This document shows positions 31,273 to 40,047 of a DNA stretch of 64,000 nucleotides, piece by piece. The position numbers were made by a program, and so were the translations under genes. Source of the DNA: Paenibacillus sp. BSR1-1 (GTDB lineage Bacteria; Bacillota; Bacilli; Bacillales; Cytobacillaceae); contig NZ_JAQMWQ010000031.1 of assembly GCF_030403775.1 (NCBI RefSeq), positions 1-64,000 on the forward strand, in the 5' to 3' direction. Numbering within the stretch: position 1 is the stretch's first letter; each line of letters starts with the position of its first letter. The notes under the pieces are model-generated. The model saw only the letters and a program-made list of their open reading frames with translations. It was not told the DNA's origin and did not search any database.

Positions 31273-32625
31273 CTAGGACATCTGCTGCAATTTCCATTTT
31301 AATAAGTCCCGCAAGAACTCAGGTAGGAAATAGGTTTTTTGTTTAGAGGGAAGGACCTCTTTGAAAAAATGGCCGAACGTAAACATATCTGGCAAGGCCA
31401 AGGTGTACTTTTCCTCCATCCCTAGTGGTTCACCATTCATGAATATCCTTCCATCTTTGACTAGAATGCCTACATATATAAATATCCCAAGAACGTCTCC
31501 TCTAAATCCTAATCCTTTGATTTGTTTATGTGAAAGGTTTTCATCCTGGGTTTCTGAGAGAATATTTTTAAATTCCCTGCCCGTCAGCTCCACGACACAC
31601 GGATTGATGGGATGAGGGCAAATCGTTAAAAGATCATATTCAGTGACATCACCTGATAAGGGCCCTAAAAGGAGTCCTGCATTGATCATGGCAATATCTG
31701 ATTTACACCATTCTTTTAACGATGAACAAAGGAGTCTGGAGAAATTTGTTTCCTTATATGGATCATTTAACAGCGGTTCATGAAGAGTTGTTACTTTTTG
31801 GCTTAATACTTCTTTACCTCGCCTAAGGAATGCCTGAACCTGCTCCTGTTCATTAGCAGCCTCCGGAAGATCCTTTACTTCATAAACTATTGCTTTCTTA
31901 TAGTTGATTTGCTTTTGATCATTTAGTTTTAGGGTGACATGACCCATTAAATAACCATATTTCCCTGCAGCCCCGAGCAAAGTTTCCCCCACTAGCCGGC
32001 CGTTTTCAAAATAATGATGTGTATGGGCTCCTAAAATGACATCAATCTCCTGAAACTCACTGGCAATCGTTACATCATCCTGTAAGCCAAGATGAGAAAG
32101 ACAGATGATGATATCTGATTGTTCTTTTAAGCTTGGGAGCCATTTTTTCAGCTCCATGATGGGATCTGTAAGCTTCCAGCCCAGCAATTCATATAGATGC
32201 GCAAAATTTGCCGTTACCCCAATGACCCCAATACGGGTTCCGTTTTTTGTCGGATAAATCTTATATGGTTTAACCCAGCTTGGATAAACTTGATTTTTTT
32301 TATAAAAGTTCGCTGTTAGTATATCGAAATGGGCTTCATCATATAGATGATTCAAAGCCTCATATGGTAGGTTGATTCCTTCGTTATTTCCAATAGTGAT
32401 GGCATTATATTCGCACTCATTTAATAATTGGATGTTTCCTTTTCCTTTAGTTGCCTCCGAATAAGGATGCCAGCGGTCGATAAAATCGCCGATATCAAAT
32501 AGTAGCATTTCCTCTTTATGTTTTTGGTGATGCGTTTTTCTTTGCTTGAGGAATTGCTCAATTCGAGGCCAATTTTCTAAGTGACTGTGAACATCATTAG
32601 TATGATAAATATGTATGGTTTCCAT
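31273..32625 (-). CDS. yunD: Metallophosphatase/5'-nucleotidase family protein YunD
   Basis: The 450-residue protein has an N-terminal metallophosphoesterase domain: IYHTNDVHSHLE, FDIGDFIDRW, TIGNNEG, CLSHLG and VILGAHTHHYF. A C-terminal 5'-nucleotidase domain (about 290-430) follows. No signal peptide is seen, unlike many secreted UshA relatives, so it looks cytoplasmic. The substrate is unproven. ATG 32625 starts the family sequence METIHIYHTND. It follows the yunE stop by 7 bases with only a weak ribosome site (CGGGATAAG), which suggests translational coupling. Confidence 0.88.
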   Translation of the reverse strand: METIHIYHTNDVHSHLENWPRIEQFLKQRKTHHQKHKEEMLLFDIGDFIDRWHPYSEATKGKGNIQLLNECEYNAITIGNNEGINLPYEALNHLYDEAHFDILTANFYKKNQVYPSWVKPYKIYPTKNGTRIGVIGVTANFAHLYELLGWKLTDPIMELKKWLPSLKEQSDIIICLSHLGLQDDVTIASEFQEIDVILGAHTHHYFENGRLVGETLLGAAGKYGYLMGHVTLKLNDQKQINYKKAIVYEVKDLPEAANEQEQVQAFLRRGKEVLSQKVTTLHEPLLNDPYKETNFSRLLCSSLKEWCKSDIAMINAGLLLGPLSGDVTEYDLLTICPHPINPCVVELTGREFKNILSETQDENLSHKQIKGLGFRGDVLGIFIYVGILVKDGRIFMNGEPLGMEEKYTLALPDMFTFGHFFKEVLPSKQKTYFLPEFLRDLLKWKLQQMS

Positions 32626-32632
32626 TTGTATC

Positions 32633-33454
32633 TTATCCCGCAATTCCTTCATAGATTAATCGTATGCCGACAATTACTAGTACCGTCCGCAATAATAATA
32701 CGATCGTTTTACTCTTAAGCTTAGTATTTAGATAGACCCCCACCCTGGCGCCAATCCAAGCCCCGGGTACAAGTGCCAGTGCATAAAGCCAATTAACATT
32801 CCCGAGCGTTATATGCGTAATGGAACTGAGGATTGATGTTGGTAAAATCATGAACATCGAGGTAGCCGTAGCGACGTGCGGCGGGAAGAAGAAGACTAAT
32901 ATCATCGTTGGTACCATCAGTGAGCCTCCGCCGACCCCAAATATCCCTGATATAAACCCAACAATAAATGCAACGAGAACGCCGATAATTGGATTATAGC
33001 CGTATTCGAAAGTTTTCCCCGTATTATCTGTAAAAGTGCGGACAATTCCTTTATCCTTTTTATAAGGAATCGGCTTTAGTTTATCTTTTAGCAGTAAAAT
33101 GATTGAGACAAAAATAATGAACAACCCAAAAAGAATATTAAAAGAATGCATCGGTAATTTTTCTGTTACCCATGCTCCAAGAATACTGCCGGGACCACTG
33201 CCAATCAAGAAAATTAATCCGCTTTTATAATCGACGGTCTTATGTTTCATATATGCAAGCGTAGAGGATAGCCCTGTAAAAATCATCGTGAACAAGGACG
33301 TTCCTACCGCAACCTGCGGGGTAACATGGCCAAAGGCCGAAAATGATCCTAAGTAAAGTAAGGCAGGAACAACGATAATTCCTCCCCCTAAACCAATGAG
33401 CGAGCCAAGTGAACTCGCTGCCAAGCCTATCACCACCAAAAGAATCCATTCCAT
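32633..33454 (-). CDS. yunE: TauE/SafE family membrane exporter (YunE)
   Basis: The 273-residue polytopic protein has about eight membrane segments in two halves. The halves repeat the GLGGG pattern: SLIGLGGGIIVVPALLYLGS near the start and GIFGVGGGSLMVPTMILVF near the middle. The TauE/SafE family moves small organic or sulfur-containing anions. The substrate is not known. AGAAGGTG lies 5 bases before the ATG. The downstream yunD begins 7 bases after its stop. Confidence 0.9.
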   Translation of the reverse strand: MEWILLVVIGLAASSLGSLIGLGGGIIVVPALLYLGSFSAFGHVTPQVAVGTSLFTMIFTGLSSTLAYMKHKTVDYKSGLIFLIGSGPGSILGAWVTEKLPMHSFNILFGLFIIFVSIILLLKDKLKPIPYKKDKGIVRTFTDNTGKTFEYGYNPIIGVLVAFIVGFISGIFGVGGGSLMVPTMILVFFFPPHVATATSMFMILPTSILSSITHITLGNVNWLYALALVPGAWIGARVGVYLNTKLKSKTIVLLLRTVLVIVGIRLIYEGIAG

Positions 33455-33471
33455 TTTTACACCTTCTACTT

Positions 33472-34317
33472 TTAAAATAAATCTAACTGCCTTGGGGCAA
33501 GCCCTTCATATTCAATCTGAAGCAGTTCCATCATTTGTTTAGCGTTATCTGCCGCGTCACCGCCTGAGTTATTATTGAAGAGGAGATATACATCACTGCA
33601 TTCATTTTTAAGCTTTGCGATGGATTCAGCCCATTCTTCTAGTTCCTGTTGGTTATAGCGATATAGGAACCGAACTTCCCGCCAATCCACGTCGGTTCGC
33701 TTTTGCCAACCGTGGATATTTCGGCCATGAAACCTGACAAGTACTTTTTCAGGAGTGGTGGATTGAAGAATGGTTGGAACAGATCCTTCCCCGGACTGCG
33801 GTTCATCACAAATGCTATGGATCCATTTTTCTTCCTTCATAAATTCTAATGTTTTTTGAAGGTATTCTGGTTTGAACCAAGATTGATGCCGGAATTCAAG
33901 AGCGCATGGAATTGCTCCCATTTCTTGCTTGCACCATCGTAAATAGTCGACATTTTCCCGTTTGCAATCAAACCACGGTGGAAATTGAAAAAGGACCATT
34001 GCAAGTTTATTATGTTCTATGTATGGCTCGAGTGATTCCTTAAACGCGCTAAACATTGCCTGTTTCGTATCAAAAGGGATTTCTCCACGTAAATGCCCGG
34101 TCATCCCTTGATAGGCCTTGACGATAAACTGGAAGCTTTCCGGTGTTTCATTAACCCATTTCTGTGCGTTCCGCTGCGGCTGGATTGCATAAAAGGCAGT
34201 GTCCACTTCAACAATTGGAAAATGGCCTGCGTACTCTTTCAATTTATTTCTTGAGGCAATATGACCAGGATATAAGCTGTCATGGTCCCCCCATCCGGTT
34301 ACTCCAATATAAATCAA
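33472..34317 (-). CDS. yunF: DUF72 family protein YunF
   Basis: The 281-residue protein of the DUF72 TIM-barrel-like family has YIGVTGWGDHDSLYP, VEVDTAFYAIQP, MVLFQFPPWF, CALEFRHQSWF and VYLLFNNNSGGDAADNA. These match the family's conserved blocks. Its reaction is unknown. TTG 34317 is the best start, because GGAGGTG lies 6-7 bases upstream. A longer frame to 34386 would bury that site inside the gene. Length equals B. subtilis YunF. The yunE start lies 17 bases downstream. Confidence 0.88.
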   Translation of the reverse strand: MIYIGVTGWGDHDSLYPGHIASRNKLKEYAGHFPIVEVDTAFYAIQPQRNAQKWVNETPESFQFIVKAYQGMTGHLRGEIPFDTKQAMFSAFKESLEPYIEHNKLAMVLFQFPPWFDCKRENVDYLRWCKQEMGAIPCALEFRHQSWFKPEYLQKTLEFMKEEKWIHSICDEPQSGEGSVPTILQSTTPEKVLVRFHGRNIHGWQKRTDVDWREVRFLYRYNQQELEEWAESIAKLKNECSDVYLLFNNNSGGDAADNAKQMMELLQIEYEGLAPRQLDLF

Positions 34318-34410
34318 CTCATTCACCTCCACCACATAATAATAGCATAACCATTTTAAGGCGGCGGGTAATTGTAGTGTGCTCAAATGTCCATTTCAGC
34401 ATTAAAAAAA

Positions 34411-34433
34411 CCGCTTGCCATCACGGCAAGCGG
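34411..34433 (-). terminator. Terminator of the suf operon
   Basis: CCGCTTGCC and GGCAAGCGG form a 9-bp perfect stem with a 5-base loop, then a TTTTTTT run on the minus strand, 19 bases past the sufB stop. Confidence 0.9.
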
Positions 34434-34451
34434 GTAGTTTTTTCAAAAATA

Positions 34452-35849
34452 TTAACCGATGGAGCCTTCCATTTCGAACTTGATCAAGCGATTCATCTCA
34501 ACGGCGTATTCCATTGGCAGTTCTTTTGTAAACGGCTCGATGAAGCCCATAACAATCATTTCAGTTGCTTCCTGCTCAGATATACCGCGGCTCATCAAGT
34601 AGAAGAGCTGCTCTTCAGACACCTTGGAAACCTTAGCTTCGTGCTCAAGTGAAATGTTGTCATTTAAGATTTCGTTATAAGGAATTGTATCTGAAGTTGA
34701 CAAGTTATCCATAATCAACGTATCGCACTCAATATTTGCACGTGCACCGTCAGCTTTGCGTCCGAAGTGAACCTGACCACGGTAGGTTACTTTACCGCCA
34801 TGCTTAGAAATAGACTTAGATACGATCGTTGAAGATGTATTTGGTGCCAAGTGAATCATTTTCGCTCCGGCATCCTGATGCTGTCCTTTACCTGCAATGG
34901 CAATTGACAATGTCAAACCGCGGGCGCCTTCACCTTTTAAAATAACCGCAGGATACTTCATGGTTAACTTCGAACCGATGTTACCATCAATCCATTCCAT
35001 GGTCGCATTTGCTTCACAAACCGCACGCTTTGTAACCAGGTTGAAAACGTTATTTGCCCAGTTTTGAATCGTTGTATAACGGCAGTAAGCATCCTTTTTA
35101 ATAATGATTTCAACAACCGCACTGTGAAGCGAATTTGTTGTATAAACTGGAGCTGTACATCCCTCAACATAATGCACGTGTGCACCTTCATCAACGATGA
35201 TCAATGTACGTTCAAACTGACCCATGTTTTCAGAGTTAATTCGGAAGTACGCTTGAAGCGGCGTATCCACTTTTACACCTGGCGGTACATAGATGAATGA
35301 TCCGCCGGACCAAACAGCAGAGTTTAATGCCGCAAACTTATTATCAGTTGGCGGAATAACCTTTGCCCAGTGCTCGCGGAAAATGTCTTCATTTTCTTTA
35401 AGCGCGGAATCCGTATCTTTAAAGACGATTCCTAGTTCTTCAAGGTCTTCCTTCATGTTATGGTAAACAACCTCTGATTCATACTGTGCAGATACCCCAG
35501 CAAGATACTTTTGCTCTGCTTCAGGAATACCCAATTTATCAAAAGTTGCTTTAATTTCTTCAGGTACTTCGTCCCATGACTTCTCTGACTTCTCAGATGG
35601 TTTTACGTAATACGTAATTTCATCGAAATTTAAAGAACCCAAATCTCCGCCCCATTGCGGCATTGGCATATTGTAAAAATGCTCAAGTGATTTCAAACGG
35701 AAGTCCAGCATCCATTGCGGCTCACTCTTAAGCTTTGAAATCTCTTCAACAATTTCCTTTGTCAATCCACGCTTTGATCGGAATATGGAAACGTCTTTAT
35801 CGGCAAAACCATATTTATAATCACCGATTTCAGGCATTTTTTTTGCCAT
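34452..35849 (-). CDS. sufB: Fe-S cluster assembly protein SufB
   Basis: The 465-residue scaffold subunit of the SufBCD complex contains GGSFIYVPPGVKVDTPLQAY, the beta-helix core and conserved VEGCTAPVY (cysteine). LMSRGISEQEATEMIV lies near the C-terminus, which contacts SufC. It receives persulfide sulfur from SufS/SufU and builds the [4Fe-4S] cluster. Length equals B. subtilis SufB. ATG 35849 is chosen because GGAGG lies 8 bases before it. It is the last gene of sufCDSUB. Confidence 0.97.
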   Translation of the reverse strand: MAKKMPEIGDYKYGFADKDVSIFRSKRGLTKEIVEEISKLKSEPQWMLDFRLKSLEHFYNMPMPQWGGDLGSLNFDEITYYVKPSEKSEKSWDEVPEEIKATFDKLGIPEAEQKYLAGVSAQYESEVVYHNMKEDLEELGIVFKDTDSALKENEDIFREHWAKVIPPTDNKFAALNSAVWSGGSFIYVPPGVKVDTPLQAYFRINSENMGQFERTLIIVDEGAHVHYVEGCTAPVYTTNSLHSAVVEIIIKKDAYCRYTTIQNWANNVFNLVTKRAVCEANATMEWIDGNIGSKLTMKYPAVILKGEGARGLTLSIAIAGKGQHQDAGAKMIHLAPNTSSTIVSKSISKHGGKVTYRGQVHFGRKADGARANIECDTLIMDNLSTSDTIPYNEILNDNISLEHEAKVSKVSEEQLFYLMSRGISEQEATEMIVMGFIEPFTKELPMEYAVEMNRLIKFEMEGSIG

Positions 35850-35900
35850 TATCGTGTCCTCCATTCATAAACGAGAGGGGCCCTCAAAACCCCTGCCGTT

Positions 35901-36344
35901 CTATTGTTGTTCCTCTTCCTTTAAACTCTTTTCCATTGCCTTCCAAGCAAGTGTGGCACACTTAATTCGGGCTGGAAATTTGCAAACACCTTGAAGTGCC
36001 TCGATATCGCCTAAATCGATATCGTCATCATCGTAATCTTTGCCCTGCATCATATCGGAAAAAATCTGCGCCAGCTTTAAGGCTTCCTCAATTTTCTTCC
36101 CTTTAATCGCCTGCGTCATCATCGACGCAGAGGACATCGAGATCGAGCAGCCTTCCCCTTCCTGCTTGGCGTCCGCCACAATCCCATCTACCACCTTAAG
36201 GGTTAAGCGAATGCGATCACCGCAGGTCGGGTTGTTCATATCTATCGTATGGCTGCCATCTTCCAAAACCCCGCGATTACGAGGATTTTTATAATGGTCC
36301 ATAATAACTTGACGGTACAGTGTATCTAAATTATTAGAAGACAT
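35901..36344 (-). CDS. sufU: Sulfur-transfer protein SufU
   Basis: The 147-residue zinc-binding partner of SufS keeps the three cysteines and the aspartate: NPTCGDRI, GEGCSISMSSASMM and KFPARIKCATLAWKA. It accepts persulfide from SufS, so it acts as a sulfurtransferase rather than as a scaffold. Its start overlaps the end of sufS by 11 bases. ATG 36344 is chosen because AAGGAGT lies 9 bases before it, and the length then equals B. subtilis SufU. Confidence 0.97.
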   Translation of the reverse strand: MSSNNLDTLYRQVIMDHYKNPRNRGVLEDGSHTIDMNNPTCGDRIRLTLKVVDGIVADAKQEGEGCSISMSSASMMTQAIKGKKIEEALKLAQIFSDMMQGKDYDDDDIDLGDIEALQGVCKFPARIKCATLAWKAMEKSLKEEEQQ

Positions 36345-37563
36345 CGCTGAAATACTCCTTTGTTTTGACAAGCCCTTCAACAAGTTTATCAATATCTTCT
36401 TCAGTATTATACAAATAGAAACTTGCACGAGCAGTTGCGGAAGCTTTTAACCATCTCATCAGCGGCTGGGCACAATGATGTCCGGCGCGAACGGCAATAC
36501 CTTCCGCATCTAAAACAGTCGCCACATCGTGCGGGTGAACGTCTGCTAGATTAAACGTTATAAGTCCTGCACGCTTTGCCGGATCAAGCGGACCATAAAT
36601 GGTCATGCCTTCAACCGTTGACATTTTTTCTAAAGCATATGCTGCAAGCTTATGTTCATGCTCGGCAATATTGTCTAAGCCAACTTCATTTAAAAAATCG
36701 ATGGCAGCGCCGAGACCGACAGCACCTGCAATAATCGGTGTGCCTCCCTCGAACTTCCACGGCAGCTCTTTCCATGTTGATTCGTATAATTGAACGAAAT
36801 CAATCATTTCGCCGCCAAATTCGATTGGCTCCATTTTTTCAAGCAAATGTTTTTTCCCATAAAGAACACCAATGCCGGTCGGGCCGCACATTTTGTGTCC
36901 TGAAAAGGCTAAGAAATCACAATCTAAATCTTGAACATCAATTTTCATATGCGGAGCGCTTTGCGCACCATCCACTACCATAACCGCTCCATTCTCATGG
37001 GCAATCTGGGCGATTTCTTTGACTGGATTGATGACACCAAGAACGTTGGATACCTGCATCACCGAAACAATTTTCGTATTTGGTGTCACTGTTGCTCGTA
37101 CATCTTCGAGTGAAATCGTTCCATCCTCTTGAAGCGGGATGTATTTGAGCTGGGCACCTGTCCGTCTCGCTACCTGCTGCCACGGAATAATATTACTGTG
37201 GTGCTCCATATACGTAATGACGATTTCGTCGCCTTCCTTCAGGTTCGCCGCCGCGTAGCTTGCAGCAACTGTGTTAATGGAAGTTGTTGTTCCTCTTGTA
37301 AAAATAACTTCTTGCGTAGACTTGGCATTGATGAACTTACGAACCTTTTCACGGGCACCTTCGTAAGCATCAGTAGCTCTTGTTCCTAGTGTATGCACAC
37401 CACGGTGGACATTGGAATTGATTTCACGATAATATTTTTCAACGGCTTCAATAACCTTTAGCGGCTTTTGGGAAGTTGCTGAACTATCCAAATATACTAA
37501 GGGCTTGCCATTAACTTCTTGATCCAGGATTGGAAACTGTTGGCGAATATCCACGATATTCAT
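36334..37563 (-). CDS. sufS: Cysteine desulfurase SufS
   Basis: The 409-residue PLP enzyme removes sulfur from cysteine for cluster assembly. Motifs are VHRGVHTLGTRATDAYEGAR, the PLP lysine in FSGHKMCGPTG, and the active-site cysteine in RAGHHCAQPLM. This is a group II desulfurase. Its ATG shares one base with the sufD stop (TAATG), indicating coupled translation. The ribosome site is weak (AAGGAAAG, 8 bases upstream). Confidence 0.97.
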   Translation of the reverse strand: MNIVDIRQQFPILDQEVNGKPLVYLDSSATSQKPLKVIEAVEKYYREINSNVHRGVHTLGTRATDAYEGAREKVRKFINAKSTQEVIFTRGTTTSINTVAASYAAANLKEGDEIVITYMEHHSNIIPWQQVARRTGAQLKYIPLQEDGTISLEDVRATVTPNTKIVSVMQVSNVLGVINPVKEIAQIAHENGAVMVVDGAQSAPHMKIDVQDLDCDFLAFSGHKMCGPTGIGVLYGKKHLLEKMEPIEFGGEMIDFVQLYESTWKELPWKFEGGTPIIAGAVGLGAAIDFLNEVGLDNIAEHEHKLAAYALEKMSTVEGMTIYGPLDPAKRAGLITFNLADVHPHDVATVLDAEGIAVRAGHHCAQPLMRWLKASATARASFYLYNTEEDIDKLVEGLVKTKEYFSDVF

Positions 37564-38864
37564 TAGCGTACTTTCCTTTCAATCACTTCAGTTAACTGTT
37601 TCTTTACTCCTTCAATCGGAAGCTGGTTAACAACTGGAGCAAGGAAGCCATGAATAACTAAACGTTCTGCTTCTTTTTTCGGAATGCCGCGGCTCATTAA
37701 ATAATAGAGCTGGATTGGGTCAACTCGGCCAACTGAGGCTGCATGTCCTGCAGTTACATCGTCCTCATCAATGAGGAGAATTGGGTTGGCATCGCCGCGC
37801 GCTTTTTCGCTAAGCATTAGTACACGTGATTCTTGCTCTGCATTTGATTTAGAAGCGCCATGTTCAATTTTGCCGATTCCATTGAAAATAGAAGAAGCGC
37901 TATCCTTCATTACGCCGTGCTTTAAGATATATCCTTCTGTATGTTTACCAAAGTGTACGACCTTAGTAGTAAAGTTTTGTGTCTGCTCTCCGCGTCCAAC
38001 CACAACTGTTTTCGTGTCGCCATATGCGCCGTCACCTAGCAGGTTGGTTGTATTTTCGGAGATTGTATTGCCTTCATTCATTAAACCAAGCGCCCATTCA
38101 ATACGAGCATCTCTGCCGGCAACACCGCGGCGGTTCACGTAGGTAGTGATTCCTTTTGCCAGGTAATCAACCGCTCCATATTGAACCTTCGCATTACTAT
38201 TGGCAATGACTTCGGTTAGAATGTTGGCTAATGCATTTGATTCTTCAATCGTTGAAATATAGTTTTCAACATAAGTTACGGAGCTGTTATCATCCGCCAC
38301 GACAATCACATGATTGAATAGATTCGCTTGGGCATCATCCTGTACATACACCGCTTGAATTGGTTCAGAGATTTCAACATTTTTAGGAATGTATAAGAAA
38401 GCTCCCCCATTCACAAGCGCAGCGTGAAGGGCAGTTAAACGGTGCTCATCAGCGTTAATTGCCTGTGTCATATAGTACTTTTTCAAAATGTCGCCATGGT
38501 TCTTTGCAGCAGTGAAAATATCGGTAAAGATAACACCCTTCGCTTTTAGATCTTCTGATAAAGATAAAAAGGCAGGAGTCTGGTTTCGTTGAATGTATAA
38601 GTTCTTATTCTCTTCAACTAATGCTTTTACTTCCTCAGGAAGTTCAGCTAGTGAAGTGTATGCAGCACTTTTTACAACATGCTGATTAAATTGCGTGAAG
38701 TTCCACTTATCAATTTTTGTTTTATCCGGACGAGGCATAGGCACTTCCTCGAAATAGTCTAATGCCTTGAGACGAAGCTCTGCAAACCAGGCAGGTTCGC
38801 CGGTCTCTTTTGAAAAAGAGCTTACAAACCCCTTATCAAATGGTAATTTTGTTTCTGTTGTCAT
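37563..38864 (-). CDS. sufD: Fe-S cluster assembly protein SufD
   Basis: The 433-residue SufB paralogue completes the SufBC2D complex. It has GGAFLYIPKNVEISEPIQAV, the beta-helix core, and a C-terminal block near AASVGRVDPIQLYYLMSRG with the conserved histidine region AGHAA. B. subtilis SufD is about 437 aa. AGGAGGA lies 6 bases before the ATG. It is read with sufC upstream (18-base gap) and sufS downstream (1-base overlap). Confidence 0.96.
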   Translation of the reverse strand: MTTETKLPFDKGFVSSFSKETGEPAWFAELRLKALDYFEEVPMPRPDKTKIDKWNFTQFNQHVVKSAAYTSLAELPEEVKALVEENKNLYIQRNQTPAFLSLSEDLKAKGVIFTDIFTAAKNHGDILKKYYMTQAINADEHRLTALHAALVNGGAFLYIPKNVEISEPIQAVYVQDDAQANLFNHVIVVADDNSSVTYVENYISTIEESNALANILTEVIANSNAKVQYGAVDYLAKGITTYVNRRGVAGRDARIEWALGLMNEGNTISENTTNLLGDGAYGDTKTVVVGRGEQTQNFTTKVVHFGKHTEGYILKHGVMKDSASSIFNGIGKIEHGASKSNAEQESRVLMLSEKARGDANPILLIDEDDVTAGHAASVGRVDPIQLYYLMSRGIPKKEAERLVIHGFLAPVVNQLPIEGVKKQLTEVIERKVR

Positions 38865-38882
38865 TGTAATCCTCCTAACTGC

Positions 38883-39668
38883 TTACGCTTCTTGCCCAAC
38901 TGTTTCATCTTCAATGCCGAGCTCTTTCTTGATCCAGTCATATCCTTCTGCTTCTAAGCGTTGTGCCAGCTCTGCTCCGCCTGATTTAACAATGCGGCCT
39001 TGCATCATAATATGCACATGGTCAGGAGTGATATAGTTTAAAAGACGTTGATAGTGAGTAATAATTAAGCAGCCAAAGTCTTCGCCGCGCATTTCATTAA
39101 CACCCTTTGATACAACCTTAAGAGCGTCAATATCAAGACCTGAGTCGATTTCATCCAGGATTGCAATTTTTGGCTCAAGCATCATCAATTGCAGGATCTC
39201 GTTACGCTTTTTCTCACCGCCGGAGAAGCCTTCGTTCAAATAGCGCTGAGCCATATCTAAATCCATTTCTAGGAATTCCATTTGCTTATCCATTTTACGA
39301 ATGAATTTCATAAGGGAAATCTCATTGCCTTCACCTAGACGGCTATTAAGAGCGGAACGTAAAAAATCGGCATTCGTTACGCCGTTGATTTCACTTGGAT
39401 ATTGCATTGCAAGGAAAAGGCCTGCGCGGGCACGCTCATCTACTTCCATTTCAAGAACGTTTTGACCATCTAATGTGATGCTGCCGCTTGTTACTTCATA
39501 TTTTGGGTGCCCCATGATGGCGGAAGATAAAGTAGATTTACCTGTTCCGTTAGGACCCATAATTGCGTGAATTTCTCCACCTTTTATTTCAAGGTTTACA
39601 CCTTTTAAGATTTCTTTCCCATCAATTTCTACGTGTAAATCCTTGATAGTTAAAGTTGATCCAGCCAT
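38883..39668 (-). CDS. sufC: SufC ATPase of the Fe-S assembly complex
   Basis: The 261-residue ABC-type ATPase has Walker A in IMGPNGTGKSTLSS, the signature FSGGEKKRNEIL, Walker B in IAILDEIDSGLD, and the H-loop in LIITHYQ. It powers the SufBCD scaffold. ATG 39668 is chosen because GGAGGT lies 7 bases before it. A further 42 bases of open frame upstream lack a site. It is the first gene of the operon, with promoter and repeated TGAGAAT sites upstream. Confidence 0.97.
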   Translation of the reverse strand: MAGSTLTIKDLHVEIDGKEILKGVNLEIKGGEIHAIMGPNGTGKSTLSSAIMGHPKYEVTSGSITLDGQNVLEMEVDERARAGLFLAMQYPSEINGVTNADFLRSALNSRLGEGNEISLMKFIRKMDKQMEFLEMDLDMAQRYLNEGFSGGEKKRNEILQLMMLEPKIAILDEIDSGLDIDALKVVSKGVNEMRGEDFGCLIITHYQRLLNYITPDHVHIMMQGRIVKSGGAELAQRLEAEGYDWIKKELGIEDETVGQEA

Positions 39669-39727
39669 AATAATACCTCCGAAAAGAATGTTTTGTATCT
39701 TGTAGATCACAGGAGATCTATAACTCT

Positions 39728-39745
39728 ATTCTCATTTTATTCTCA
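39728..39745 (-). promoter_or_regulatory. Possible operator: paired TGAGAAT sites at the suf promoter
   Basis: On the minus strand TGAGAAT occurs twice, 11 bases apart, immediately downstream of the -10. A third copy lies on the plus strand at 39830-39836. Each matches six of seven bases of the Fur/PerR-type half-site TGATAAT, but they are arranged as direct repeats rather than the usual 7-1-7 palindrome. Regulatory meaning is inference. Confidence 0.35.
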
Positions 39746-39750
39746 TTCCA

Positions 39751-39779
39751 ATCTTATAACAAATGAAATGTATTAGCAA
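39751..39779 (-). promoter_or_regulatory. Probable promoter of the sufCDSUB operon
   Basis: The minus strand reads TTGCTA, 17 bases, TAAGAT, each 4 of 6 to consensus, 83 bases upstream of sufC. The gap 39669-40047 otherwise holds only a TAGATC/GATCTA dyad (39703-39720), the TGAGAAT sites and the metQ terminator. Confidence 0.4.
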
Positions 39780-40010
39780 CTCTTAAACAGTAAAAACCAA
39801 GTGACTATTTTCATTGAGGATGTCCTAAATGAGAATGAAAAGAGTGGTTTTTAAAAAATTCAGACAACTAACCAATTATGTAAAACACACTCGATTAAAA
39901 TGATACCTCATTTTTTTACCAATTGCCAAGGAATTCAGGTTGAAAGTCTTTTCTATTTTTACCCATTTAGTTTGATTCATGTATCATCAGTTTCTACCTA
40001 ATTTAGACGA

Positions 40011-40036
40011 AAAAGCAGGCTCACATCGCCTGCTTT
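40011..40036 (-). terminator. Terminator of metNPQ
   Basis: AAAGCAGGC and GCCTGCTTT form a 9-bp stem around 7 bases, 12 bases past the metQ stop, with a short T-run on the minus strand. Confidence 0.8.
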
Positions 40037-40047
40037 GTCCCATTTAC

